Part shown: positions 7,270-14,342 of the stretch, piece by piece
Position numbering within the stretch: position 1 is the stretch's first letter
Layout: every line of letters starts with the position of its first letter
Assembly (NCBI GenBank): GCA_036806345.1
Contig: DAIROT010000053.1
Coordinates: 1-14,470 of the forward strand
Direction: 5' to 3'
Origin: QHCF01 sp003244275
Lineage (GTDB): Bacteria; Actinomycetota; Acidimicrobiia; Acidimicrobiales; QHCF01
DNA: 14,470 nt
Made by a program: the position numbers and the translations under genes
The notes under the pieces: model-generated
Told to the model about the DNA's origin: nothing
Seen by the model: the letters and a program-made list of their open reading frames with translations, nothing else
Databases searched by the model: none

Positions 7270-7959
7270 ATGAGTGAAGACCGCATGAGTGAGGACCGGT
7301 GGACCGCTGTCGACCGCTACATCGTCGATGTACTGGTGGGTTCCGATCCTGTGCTGGATGCTGCCCTGCAGGCCAGCTCGGCGGCCGGACTGCCGGCGAT
7401 CCAGGTGTCGCCCAACCAAGGCAAGCTCCTGGGCCTGCTGGCGCGGCTCTGCCAGGCACGAGCCATCCTCGAGATTGGCACGCTGGGTGGGTACAGCGCC
7501 ATCTGGCTGGCCCGGGCCCTGCCTCCTGACGGTCGGCTGATCACCTTGGAGATCGAACACAGCCACGCGGATGTGGCGCGGGCCAACGTGGCGCGTGCCG
7601 GCCTGAGCCAGGCGGTCCAGGTCCGCCTCGGACCAGCGCTGGACTCGTTGACGCAACTCCACGCTGAGGGAGATGGCCCGTTCGACCTGGTGTTCATAGA
7701 TGCCGACAAGGCCAACATTCCCGAATACTTCGCCTGGGCCCTTCGGCTTTCCAGGCCGGGCACCGTGATCATCGTCGACAACGTCGTGCGCAACGGCGAA
7801 ATCGTCGACCAGGCCAGCGACGATCCAAGCATTCAGGGTGTTCGCCGGCTGAACCAGCTCATGGCGGGCGAGCCTCGGGTGAGCGCCACCGCCATCCAAA
7901 CCGTGGGCAGCAAGGGATACGACGGCTTCGCCATCGCACTCGTGACCGCCGACACGTAG
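7270..7959 (+). CDS. Class I SAM-dependent O-methyltransferase
   Basis: 229 aa, in the metal-dependent O-methyltransferase family that includes caffeoyl-CoA methyltransferases (Methyltransf_3). Motif I, EIGTLGGYSAIWLA, starts at residue 68 and binds S-adenosylmethionine. LVFIDADK gives metal ligand D144, and IIVDNVV gives D170 and N171. The closing GSKGYDGFAIALV is typical of bacterial members. It moves a methyl group to a hydroxyl, usually of a catechol-like small molecule; the acceptor here is unknown. The first five codons (MSEDR) are duplicated as two near-identical 15-bp units, giving ATGs at 7270 and 7285. The second copy lines up best with the usual family start; neither has a clear ribosome binding site. 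The 100 bases between the gap and the gene hold no recognised feature. Confidence 0.9.
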   Translation: MSEDRMSEDRWTAVDRYIVDVLVGSDPVLDAALQASSAAGLPAIQVSPNQGKLLGLLARLCQARAILEIGTLGGYSAIWLARALPPDGRLITLEIEHSHADVARANVARAGLSQAVQVRLGPALDSLTQLHAEGDGPFDLVFIDADKANIPEYFAWALRLSRPGTVIIVDNVVRNGEIVDQASDDPSIQGVRRLNQLMAGEPRVSATAIQTVGSKGYDGFAIALVTADT

Positions 7960-7975
7960 CACACCACGGCGCCTG

Positions 7976-7991
7976 GGCGGCCCGGGCCGCC
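7976..7991 (+). terminator. Candidate terminator after the methyltransferase gene
   Basis: GGCGGCCCGGGCCGCC is a perfect 16-bp palindrome 17 bases after the methyltransferase stop. No T run follows. Strong GC hairpins without T runs are commonly proposed as terminators in actinobacteria. Confidence 0.4.
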
Positions 7992-8071
7992 TCGATACGG
8001 TCAAGCAGCGAAGACCTGGGCGACGAAGGTGACCGCCACTCGGTCTTTGGAGGCCCGTGGAGGAACTGCGA

Positions 8072-8089
8072 GTGTCGGAGGGGGGACTT
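8072..8089. repeat. 18-bp direct repeat, left copy (possible att-like site)
   Basis: GTGTCGGAGGGGGGACTT is identical to 9672-9689, 1,600 bp away, in the same orientation. Its reverse complement AAGTCCCCCCTCCGACAC resembles the T-arm and acceptor end of a tRNA gene, a common integration target. A nearby plus frame reads VTAT...SVGGGT, like the recombinase end at the right copy, so this may be the relic of a second recombinase 3' end. Confidence 0.6.
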
Positions 8090-8164
8090 TGCCGATAGCG
8101 ACACGCGAGGCGGTCTTCGATCTGGCCGCATAAGCAGGGGCGCTCGTCCCCACCGGCCCCGATG

Positions 8165-8587
8165 TCAAGAGATGCTGCCTTGAGGCACCACCCATTCCAC
8201 GGGCTGGCCAGTCACCTCGGCGATCAACTCGAAATCGTGGTCGTAGTGCAGCACGCAAAGCTCGGCGGTCTCCGCCGTTGCCGCAATCAGCAGGTCCGGG
8301 ATGATGACTCCACGATGGTGGCCCTTGCGCGCCAAGGCGGTCTGGACCTCGATCGCTCGCTCGATTCCAGCTCCACCGACCTCGACGCGGGGAAGGCTAT
8401 GCCTGTCGGCGAGTATGGCCAGGTAGTCCGTCGTGCTCCGGGCGCTGAAGAGCATCTCCAAGTCAACGATCCCACAGCTGGCGACCTCCCCGCCCAGGAA
8501 TAGAGGTTTGAGGCGAACTGCCACCGCCGCCACGTGCGCTCGGGCAAGCGCGGATTTGTCCGCGAGGTAGCGGAGCCCTACCGCCAC
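8165..8587 (-). CDS. vapC: VapC-type PIN-domain ribonuclease toxin
   Basis: A 140-aa PIN-domain protein. The acidic residues expected for the Mg-dependent site are D10 (YLADKSAL), E44 (IVDLEML), D98 (IIPDLLIAATAE) and D116/D118 (LHYDHDFELIA). VapC toxins cut tRNA or rRNA and stop growth when the antitoxin is lost. The ending TGQPVEWVVPQGS is typical of actinobacterial VapC. The GTG start at 8587 overlaps the vapB stop by 10 bases, so the two are translationally coupled in the usual antitoxin-toxin order. The PIN core is complete, so the toxin is probably active. The target RNA cannot be told from sequence. Confidence 0.92.
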   Translation of the reverse strand: MAVGLRYLADKSALARAHVAAVAVRLKPLFLGGEVASCGIVDLEMLFSARSTTDYLAILADRHSLPRVEVGGAGIERAIEVQTALARKGHHRGVIIPDLLIAATAETAELCVLHYDHDFELIAEVTGQPVEWVVPQGSIS

Positions 8588-8784
8588 GCTCGGGCCATAA
8601 CTGCCTCATCGGCCAAGTCGATCCCCTGCTGGCCCTGCAGACGCTCGAACAGGCGCTCACGCCCCCGCCGGGCCACGACCTCGCCAAGCGCGGCATGGAT
8701 CGTCTCTGTGGTCGTCCCAGTCCCGAGCACCTCGCGGGCCTGGGCCAGTAGCTCAGTGTCGAGACGCAACGCGGTCTTGTTCAT
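8578..8784 (-). CDS. vapB: VapB-family antitoxin
   Basis: A 68-aa antitoxin. The N terminus NKTALRLDTELLAQAREVLGT followed by TTTETIHAALGEVV is the ribbon-helix-helix pattern of VapB antitoxins, with the beta strand at residues 3-8 and two helices at about 10-20 and 25-37. The basic RRGRERLFERLQG and the tail that follows should wrap the VapC groove. It starts at ATG 8784, with no ribosome binding site upstream. A TAGACT box at 8799-8794 could give a nearly leaderless mRNA. Palindromic sites just upstream suggest that the VapBC complex represses its own promoter. Confidence 0.92.
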   Translation of the reverse strand: MNKTALRLDTELLAQAREVLGTGTTTETIHAALGEVVARRGRERLFERLQGQQGIDLADEAVMARAWR

Positions 8785-8794
8785 AGGGGTCAGA

Positions 8795-8846
8795 GTCTAT
8801 CGTAGACAGCTCATCTTGGTAGACCCGAGCCCACGCATCGTCTACC
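8795..8846. promoter_or_regulatory. Candidate VapBC operator array
   Basis: GTCTA-TCG-TAGAC (8795-8807) is a perfect inverted repeat ten bases above vapB and overlaps its likely -10 region. Further out, GGTAGAC (8818-8824) and GTCTACC (8840-8846) repeat the same half site in inverted order. Four copies of GTCTA/TAGAC in 52 bp fit cooperative binding by ribbon-helix-helix dimers. Confidence 0.55.
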
Positions 8847-9111
8847 GGTATCGCTGCATCGCGCTGATGATCATCACTGACGAGTACTTGGCGGTACCCG
8901 TGTCGGTGATGAATAGCCTGCACTTCTACCCGACGTCGATCTGGTCCTGCCATCCAGCCGGCCTTGGAGCCTTGTAGTTCCGCCCTCGACGTTCACAAAC
9001 AATCTCGGAATACGATGATGATCAAGGCCGGAGTTGATGGTCGTCAATACACACCCGCGCGGACTCAACCGAAGCTTGCACGACAGGACGAGCGAATCAA
9101 GGAGAGCATGG
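8847..9111. other. Stretch without an assigned gene between vapBC and the broken gene
   Basis: No recognised protein or RNA gene here. The only clear signal is the ribosome binding site AAGGAG at 9099-9104, which serves the ATG at 9112. Frames on both strands are short and lack family motifs. It may hold the promoter of the broken gene downstream. Confidence 0.4.
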
Positions 9112-9235
9112 ATGGGCCGAGTGTTCGTCGAGGACTGGGCTGCGTCCTACGGCTCTCCCTACTTGATCGTCAGGACGAGACTGAGGATCCTGCCGTTCTT
9201 GTCGAGGACCGAGACGAACTGGTGGTACACGCGAA
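9112..9235 (+). pseudogene. N-terminal fragment of an unassigned protein, frameshifted and cut off
   Basis: ATG 9112 follows AAGGAG at seven bases and begins MGRVFVEDWAASYGSPYL, a natural-looking N terminus. At about 9160-9172 the sensible frame changes by one base and continues as DETEDPAVLVEDRDELVVHA until about 9235, where recombinase sequence begins. The simplest reading is a one-base deletion in a gene that was later cut by recombination. The VE-(D/S)WA-x-YGSP pattern faintly recalls actinobacterial NurA-type nucleases, which work with HerA, but the piece is too short to name. An assembly error is a weaker alternative for the shift. Confidence 0.45.
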
Positions 9236-9691
9236 GACGCGATCCTTGCCCACCTCGGCCCGTGGATCGAGTCCTTCAGCGATCCCGTGTGGCTCGCCCA
9301 GGGCCAGCTCGAAGATACCCACCAAAGCGCCAAGTTGGCCGGACTACGAGCGGAGCTGGCCCAGCTGGACCGCAAGATCGACAACCTGATGAACGCCATC
9401 GAAGACGGCGGCAACCCTCGGGTCCTCATGGATCAGCTGGCCAAGCGCCAGGCGCAGCGACAGGCCCTCAGAATCCGGCTCACCGGCACCGTCGCGCCAC
9501 GAACCCCCGACCCTGAGCAGATCAGCGCGATCCTCACCGAGTTGGGGGGCCTCAGTGCCGTCCTGAGGACCGCCGATCCAACCGCTTACAGCACCCTCGG
9601 CCTGCACCTGGTCTATGACGACCGCACCCACCAGGTCCGGGTCACCGCCGACCTGGCGCGTGTCGCAAAGTGTGTCGGAGGGGGGACTTGA
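9236..9691 (+). pseudogene. C-terminal fragment of a serine recombinase/integrase
   Basis: From about 9236 the frame reads EDAILAHLGPWIESFSDP, then a long coiled-coil stretch (LAGLRAELAQLDRKIDNLMNAIEDGG, PRVLMDQLAKRQAQRQALRIRL), then DRTHQVRVTADLARVAKCVGGGT and TGA at 9691. This is the pattern of the C-terminal part of large serine recombinases: the end of the recombinase region, coiled coil and closing strand. The catalytic serine domain and zinc ribbon are absent upstream, so the fragment cannot recombine DNA. GTG 9287 could start a 134-aa remnant. The last codons contain the right copy of the 18-bp repeat, so the putative crossover site lies inside the recombinase 3' end. Confidence 0.7.
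9672..9689. repeat. 18-bp direct repeat, right copy (possible att-like site)
   Basis: Identical to 8072-8089. It lies in the last codons of the recombinase remnant. The reverse complement continues as TTCAAGTCCCCCCTCCGACA, which fits a T loop, the 3' T stem, the acceptor strand and the discriminator base of a tRNA. The bases further on do not complete a cloverleaf, so only the tRNA 3' end is represented. Confidence 0.6.
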
Positions 9692-9922
9692 AGAAGTTCG
9701 GCCGCGTCGTCCGCGCTCGGGAGTTGAGCCGGTTTTTACTGGCGCGAACGGAGCGGACGCGTCCGTACCACTTGTGTGGAGTCCCGCGGCCTTGGGTGGC
9801 GCCAAGTGCCTGATGGTGCCCTGATGGCGTTCGAGGACAAGGGAGAGGCTCCGGAGGGCTTCTCGTGCCAACCGGTGAGGCTGTTGATCTTGTTCGAGCT
9901 GGCGAACCTGGCCGCGGGCGAC

Positions 9923-9993
9923 CGGGCCGGAGGGCCGCATGCCGGGGACCGGCCAATGGCCGCAGCCCCGGATCGGGCCGGAGGGCCGCATGC
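9923..9993. repeat. 20-bp direct repeat pair upstream of rep
   Basis: CGGGCCGGAGGGCCGCATGC occurs at 9923-9942 and again, exactly, at 9974-9993, 51 bp apart. Between them is GGGGACCGGCCAATGGCCGC, which itself holds a short palindrome (GGCCAATGGCC). The arrangement resembles iterons or Rep-binding sites. Confidence 0.75.
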
Positions 9994-10015
9994 GCCCGCC
10001 CTGTGTCCTTTCTCG

Positions 10016-10059
10016 GCAAAGGGGGAAGCTCGGTTCAGCAAAGGGGGAAGCTCGTTTCA
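10016..10059. repeat. 22-bp tandem repeat upstream of rep
   Basis: Two adjoining 22-bp units (10016-10037 and 10038-10059) match at 21 of 22 positions. Each begins GCAAAGGGGGAAGCTCG and ends TTCA. They lie 28 bases before the chosen GTG of rep and could bind Rep or control its expression. Confidence 0.8.
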
Positions 10060-10087
10060 CCTCCAGCATGGGGAAGGTGGTGGCACG

Positions 10088-11620
10088 GTGAGTACCTGGG
10101 CCAAGATTAGGAGCCCCGAGGAGGTCCGGCGGTATCTGGTCCGTGATCTGGTGGAGCCGGTGAGCAGCCTGGACTTGGGGCTCCCGGAGCAGCAGGAGAA
10201 GCGCCAACGGCGCCAGGAGTACTTGGAGGGCCAGAAGGCCAAGGCGCGGGTGAAGGGGCAGGAGCGGCGTGAGGCGAGGGCTGCGGGCTTGGGTCTGGTG
10301 GTGGGCCGGGGTGTGCCCAGTCAGGACGCTCGCCAGCCCAGCCAGGTGGTGCCCGATCCGGAGAACCAGCCGGACGCTTACCGGGTTGCTGATCCCGACC
10401 AGCGGCGCCGGGATCGGTGGCATCGGAGGCGCATTGCCATGCGTTTGGAGCAGCCGGTCCCCCGGTATGCCAAGAAGATTCGGGGTCAGCCTCGGGAGGC
10501 TCTTTTGGACGAGGACGGTAAGCCGGTCATGGGCCGCTCGATCCGGGCGTCTTGTGGTTACCCGTCAGAGATCGAGGCCAAGGTCACCTTGGAGCGGCGG
10601 GACAACAAGCTGTTCTACCGGGGCCTTCTGAGCTGCAAGTCGGTGTGGGCCTGTCCGGTTTGCACGGCCAAGATACGGGCCGCTCGGGGCATCGAGCTGG
10701 AGCAGGCCATTGACAACCATCGTCGCAAGTACCCGGACGGCTCGGTGGTCATGGTCACGGCCACCATTCGCCACAGCGTCACCGATCCGCTCGACAAGAC
10801 CTTGGCTGCGGTCCAGGACGCTTGGGGCCGTGGTGTCTGCGGCGGCAAGGGCTGGGTCCAGGCTAGGCAGCGCTACGGCATCCTGGGCCAGGTGAGGGCC
10901 ACTGAAATCCGGGCTGCTGGTCGCCATGGTTGGTCTCCACATCTCCACAATTTGCTGTCCCTGGATCGCCAGCCCGACGACGCGCAGTTGGAGCAGCTTC
11001 GGGGCCTGATCCATCGTCGCTGGTCGGCGTGCCTGGTCAAGAACCACGGTCTGCCTGAGCCGTCGCTGCAGCGCGGTGTCCATGTCCAACGGATGACGTC
11101 TGGCGCCGGGGGTGCCTACCTGGTCAAGGAGGGCGGTGGTCATGGTGTCGCGGTGGCCATGGAGATGACCCGGTTCGACCTCAAGGAGTCCAGGACTGGC
11201 GCCAGCATTACGCCGTTTGAGCTCCTGGATCGCTTCGAGGCGGCTGAGAAGCGGGGCGACACTGCCAATGCGGCGTTGGCCGAGGGCCTGTGGATCGAGT
11301 ATGTCGAGGCTACGAAGGGACGCAAGGCCATGCATTGGAGCCAGGGGCTCAAGGAGCTGTTGGAGGTCAAGGAGCAGGACCCGGACGACCAGCCGGACGG
11401 TGAGATGGCGGATGATTCGGACGGGGAGTCCTTACCAGATGGTCGGGTGATGACTTTCACGCGGGAGCAGTGGCGGGCGTTGAACCTGGTCGATGGTGGC
11501 GCCGGCCCGGCGGTGGTCCTGGACCTGGTTGAGAATGGCCTGTACGTCTCGGCCGAGCGCTACGTGGGCTTGGCGGTCAACTTGGTCCGTCGCCGGGACG
11601 AGCTGCGGTCGGTCAAATAG
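10088..11620 (+). CDS. rep: Rolling-circle replication initiator protein (Rep)
   Basis: 510 aa from GTG 10088, which has AAGGTGG seven bases upstream. The same frame is open back to 9776, but that part covers the repeats. Residues 1-100 are charged and helical. A cysteine cluster C183, C189, C192 (LSCKSVWACPVC) is the zinc-like motif before the catalytic domain. The HUH metal-binding motif is HGWSPHLH (H280, H285, H287). GGAYLVKE places the nicking tyrosine at Y344 with K347. This is the order seen in actinobacterial Rep proteins related to pIJ101 and pSN22. Rep nicks one strand at the origin and stays bound to the 5' end. Residues 420-510 are acidic, then ordered again, and not recognised. 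All key residues are present, so it may be active even though the neighbouring recombinase is not. Confidence 0.88.
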   Translation: MSTWAKIRSPEEVRRYLVRDLVEPVSSLDLGLPEQQEKRQRRQEYLEGQKAKARVKGQERREARAAGLGLVVGRGVPSQDARQPSQVVPDPENQPDAYRVADPDQRRRDRWHRRRIAMRLEQPVPRYAKKIRGQPREALLDEDGKPVMGRSIRASCGYPSEIEAKVTLERRDNKLFYRGLLSCKSVWACPVCTAKIRAARGIELEQAIDNHRRKYPDGSVVMVTATIRHSVTDPLDKTLAAVQDAWGRGVCGGKGWVQARQRYGILGQVRATEIRAAGRHGWSPHLHNLLSLDRQPDDAQLEQLRGLIHRRWSACLVKNHGLPEPSLQRGVHVQRMTSGAGGAYLVKEGGGHGVAVAMEMTRFDLKESRTGASITPFELLDRFEAAEKRGDTANAALAEGLWIEYVEATKGRKAMHWSQGLKELLEVKEQDPDDQPDGEMADDSDGESLPDGRVMTFTREQWRALNLVDGGAGPAVVLDLVENGLYVSAERYVGLAVNLVRRRDELRSVK

Positions 11621-11659
11621 CCAAATATGGCCTACGGCCGGCGCCAGGGGATGATCAGT

Positions 11660-13933
11660 TCAGCCCCAATGGTCGTCTTGGTAGTGCACCATGTCGTCAC
11701 CGTAAAGCTGCTTGGTGGCGTTGCCGATCCTGACCCAGAACTCGAAGCCCGTTGTCCCGCTCGCTTTCGGTGGCTTGGCGAAGACGGGCTTGCCTGACGG
11801 TGCGACGGTGACGACGCAGATGGTCGCGCTGTGCGCCGGGGGGAATCGGATCCGCACGGTAGCGGCCGTTGTGGCAGATAGCTCATTGTCGAGGAGCTGC
11901 CGCAGGAATAGCTCGTAGCCGTCTGCGTTCGCTTTGCTTCCGAGCGTCTTGTAGTCCTCCTCGAGACCGAGTACCTGCCCGTCGTCATTCACACCGATCA
12001 GGAGGTTGCCTCCCTCGGCGTTGAGGAACCCGCAGACGGTCTTCACGATCACGTGCTCAAGCTTGGGATCCGCACAACCGGTGTGAGAGTTGAACCTTGC
12101 GGTGGACTTGAACTCGACCGTCTGCGACTCGCCGCTGGCGACGAGGTCCTCGGCCGAAGCGTCCAGTGCGGGCTTGGTCTCACCCCAAAGTGTCATGAAT
12201 CCATCTCGGACGACTCCAGCGATCAGTGCCCGCCGCCGCTCCAGAAACGTGGGATAGTCGAGCTGCTCCCAGCCAACCGGAAGGGCATGGACGTAGGTCT
12301 GCTGCTTCAGCCGATCAGGCGAAATAGCATCAACCATGATTGGCCAGTAGCCGCTTGGCGCTTGATCGCTGATCTTGGCGTTCTCCGCCCAGTCCAGAAG
12401 GGCCATGTTGGCGATGGCGTTCTGCTGGCGGATCCCAAGGACGTCGATCGACGTGAGGTACTTCTTGGGGAACAAGTGGTGACGCTCGACGGAGCGGGGA
12501 GCGCTGACCCCCGGGTCGAGAAGATCCTTGACCCGGATGTCGCTGAAGAGCACCTCAGCGTCCAGCAGGTTCAGCGCAGCGACGTAGGCGAAGAGGGCGG
12601 GAGACCTCGGGGCTGACGTGTCCAGCCGGTTCGGCAAGGAGATATCCCAGTAGTCCCGGGTGAAGTTGGCCGCGACCATGCGGTCCAGCTCGGCGAGGAA
12701 CGCCTGTCCATCGCCTGAGGGCAGATCCGCGATCCGACCAAGGTCCGACTCGAGCTGGGATTCTGGCGACGACGTGTACCGACCGGTTGTGTGGGCCATG
12801 AAGAACCAGCGGCTGATGCTTGACCGGAGCGACCGGAGCTCGAGCCCGAAGTCCGATCGACCGATCAACCACAAGGCATAGCTGAAGAGCACCGTCGCCT
12901 CAGAGGTGATCATCTTGCGGCTGCGGTAACCCGCTGCCTGAAGGCACTTGAGGAACTCGTGCCAGTTGGTCAGGTCGAGGACCTTCTCCTGGGCCTGGGC
13001 TAGCACACCGAACTGCTCCTCGCGGCGTCCCGGACTGATTTGTCCGGTCTCGAGGTCCTTGCCCCGCAAGATGCTGTAGACATGCTGCAAGCGACCACGG
13101 CGGAACGCCAACGCGACGCCAACCCTGAGGAGCTGGTCCGGGCTTGGGTCGATGAAGGGATTACGAGGGGTAGGCCCGGACACCGACAGGTCGACCGCCG
13201 ACCGGCTGAAGGCCTCGAGCTGCCGACGACCCTTCTCCCAGTGCACCGACATGAGCGTGAGGATGAAGTCCGCCTGGCTGAGCTGAACACCTTCGGAGTT
13301 GATGCGGACGAAGATCTCCGCTACCTGCTCCTCGTCGACGGCCGCGCCAAGCTCAACGACCTGGAAGCGAAAGTCGCGTAGATCTCGAACGCGGTCGATC
13401 CGCTCCTCCAGCAGGTCTTGATGGGCGTCGCTGAGACCCTGACCTCGGGCCTCTCCGAGACGATGGAGGGCATCCCGGACGACCGACTTGTATCCCGATG
13501 TCCACAATGCGGTGATGTCGGCGATGAACTCGGGGTCGTGCTCGATGGCTGCGTCGGTCACCTCGAAGGCCTCGTCCTCGGGCCGGAAGCCGATCCGGAT
13601 GCGCTTTTTGGCGAACGCCTTGGTCAACACGAGCTCACCCGTCAGCACCGCGTACAGCGACGTCAGTCGTTGTTGACCGTCAACAATGAGTAGCTGAGGC
13701 GCCTTGTCCGCCTCGGAGAGGCCTACCTGTCGAGTTCCAACCTCTGCGCCCGTCTCCCACAACATCAGTGTCCCGATGGGGTAACCGCGGTACATCGAGT
13801 CGAACAGGTCCCGAGTCTTGCTCGACGACCATACAAAAGGACGTTGGATGTCGGGCAGGGCGATGCGGCCCGCCTTGATGTCCTCGATGAGATGGGTCAG
13901 CGAATACCCCGTGTCTCGATACAGAGTTGGCAC
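11660..13933 (-). CDS. DUF262 (GmrSD-like) + HNH nuclease + Schlafen AlbA_2 fusion, probable defence effector
   Basis: 757 aa. DUF262: LPDIQRPFVW (26-35), the nucleotidase motif VDGQQRLTSL (D85-R89) and IFVRINSEGVQLSQADF, as in GmrSD and SspE. The middle is helical. RHHLFPKKYL (H485, H486) followed by NAIANMALLDWAENAKIS is an HNH-type (DUF1524-like) nuclease core. Residues 598-730 match an AlbA_2 domain: ESQTVEFKST (E607), VCGFLNAEGGNLLIGVNDDGQVLGLEEDY, ending FWVRIGNATKQL. Family knowledge: DUF262-HNH enzymes cut modified phage DNA or act beside phosphorothioation; AlbA_2 binds nucleic acid. I chose GTG 13933, which has GGAG five bases upstream and sits just before the conserved domain. GTG 14083 would add 50 poorly ordered residues without a ribosome binding site. 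It diverges from a probable DNA methyltransferase. The biological role is inferred, not shown. Confidence 0.85.
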   Translation of the reverse strand: MPTLYRDTGYSLTHLIEDIKAGRIALPDIQRPFVWSSSKTRDLFDSMYRGYPIGTLMLWETGAEVGTRQVGLSEADKAPQLLIVDGQQRLTSLYAVLTGELVLTKAFAKKRIRIGFRPEDEAFEVTDAAIEHDPEFIADITALWTSGYKSVVRDALHRLGEARGQGLSDAHQDLLEERIDRVRDLRDFRFQVVELGAAVDEEQVAEIFVRINSEGVQLSQADFILTLMSVHWEKGRRQLEAFSRSAVDLSVSGPTPRNPFIDPSPDQLLRVGVALAFRRGRLQHVYSILRGKDLETGQISPGRREEQFGVLAQAQEKVLDLTNWHEFLKCLQAAGYRSRKMITSEATVLFSYALWLIGRSDFGLELRSLRSSISRWFFMAHTTGRYTSSPESQLESDLGRIADLPSGDGQAFLAELDRMVAANFTRDYWDISLPNRLDTSAPRSPALFAYVAALNLLDAEVLFSDIRVKDLLDPGVSAPRSVERHHLFPKKYLTSIDVLGIRQQNAIANMALLDWAENAKISDQAPSGYWPIMVDAISPDRLKQQTYVHALPVGWEQLDYPTFLERRRALIAGVVRDGFMTLWGETKPALDASAEDLVASGESQTVEFKSTARFNSHTGCADPKLEHVIVKTVCGFLNAEGGNLLIGVNDDGQVLGLEEDYKTLGSKANADGYELFLRQLLDNELSATTAATVRIRFPPAHSATICVVTVAPSGKPVFAKPPKASGTTGFEFWVRIGNATKQLYGDDMVHYQDDHWG

Positions 13934-14332
13934 GTATTCTCCAGGATCGTCGGCCAACCCTTTGCGGAAGATTCCCCGCCGCCTGAGAGGGCCTCGGCCA
14001 CCGGCCGTTCCAACCCGACCATACTCAGTTCCTGCGTGGTCCGCATCCTTTCGCCTCGGTGGTTTCAGCTTGACGAGATGCACTCAAACGGGCCTGCGGC
14101 CTCTGACGAACGCCCCTCCCGCTGATTCTCACTACGCCCCGCTGGCCGCCTTCACGCGGCGCCCCGTGCCATCGTCTCCAGGGCGATCGTCGTTCAGGGT
14201 GGAAGTCGACTCGACGGCAGGCGGCATGAGTATGGGCTTTACCTCCTTGCAGGGGCTTGCCCGCGTGCGATCGGCGCACTCCATCGACACGGAGAGGAGC
14301 GCCGACCCGGGGCCGCGGTACGGTTCGATCCC
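13934..14332. other. Divergent control region between the DUF262 gene and the methyltransferase
   Basis: 399 bases with no gene I can support. Frames here are shadows or weak extensions of the two flanking genes. Promoters for both should lie here, but I see no convincing -35/-10 pair. An 11-bp palindrome (GTCGA-C-TCGAC, 14205-14215) and the larger inverted repeat at 14325-14342 are the only structured sites noticed. Confidence 0.4.
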
Positions 14333-14342
14333 GTGGGATCGA
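14325..14342. promoter_or_regulatory. 18-bp inverted repeat centred on the methyltransferase start codon
   Basis: TCGATCCC-GT-GGGATCGA is a perfect inverted repeat with eight-base arms. The GT of the GTG start (14333-14335) is the centre. As DNA it could be an operator for self-repression; as RNA it would form a seven-pair stem with the start codon in a CGTG loop. Either would limit methyltransferase synthesis. Confidence 0.5.

Larger units (their letters stand above)
9692..10087 (+). other. Non-coding, repeat-bearing region upstream of rep (possible replication origin)
   Basis: 396 bases between the recombinase stop and the chosen Rep start. The Rep frame is open upstream to 9776, but its translation there is repetitive and unlike the family. 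The segment carries two 20-bp direct repeats and a 22-bp tandem repeat. Rolling-circle replicons often keep their double-strand origin next to rep, so this is the natural place for one. I could not identify a nick site. Confidence 0.4.

Noticed and set aside
5110..7959. A single 949-codon FtsH-methyltransferase protein
   Set aside because: It crosses ten N of unknown true length. Both halves are complete known families, and the methyltransferase has its own start codons after the gap.
6727..8004. Long minus-strand frame opposite ftsH and the methyltransferase (425 codons)
   Set aside because: It spans the gap and mirrors two real genes. Its translation shows no family motif. It is an effect of high GC.
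9160..9172. Programmed ribosomal frameshift in the gene starting at 9112
   Set aside because: There is no slippery heptamer followed by a structure, and the product would run into a truncated recombinase. Gene decay is simpler.
8072..9689. tRNA genes at the 18-bp repeats
   Set aside because: Only the T-loop, T-stem 3' strand and acceptor end are recognisable. The bases that should pair with the CCCCC T stem are not G-rich, and no anticodon arm is present.
9776..10087. A 104-residue N-terminal extension of Rep from GTG 9776
   Set aside because: It has no ribosome binding site, covers the direct repeats and translates to low-quality repetitive sequence. GTG 10088 has a good site.
9344..10423. 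Minus-strand frame of 359 codons across the rep upstream region
   Set aside because: Antisense to both the recombinase remnant and the Rep N terminus; no motifs and a composition typical of shadow frames.
11629..11639. Terminator hairpin GGCC-TAC-GGCC between rep and the DUF262 gene
   Set aside because: Only four base pairs with a three-base loop, too weak to call in sequence this GC-rich.
13934..14083. 50-residue N-terminal extension of the DUF262 protein from GTG 14083
   Set aside because: No ribosome binding site and unstructured, Arg/Gly-rich translation. GTG 13933 has GGAG at five bases and fits the family start.
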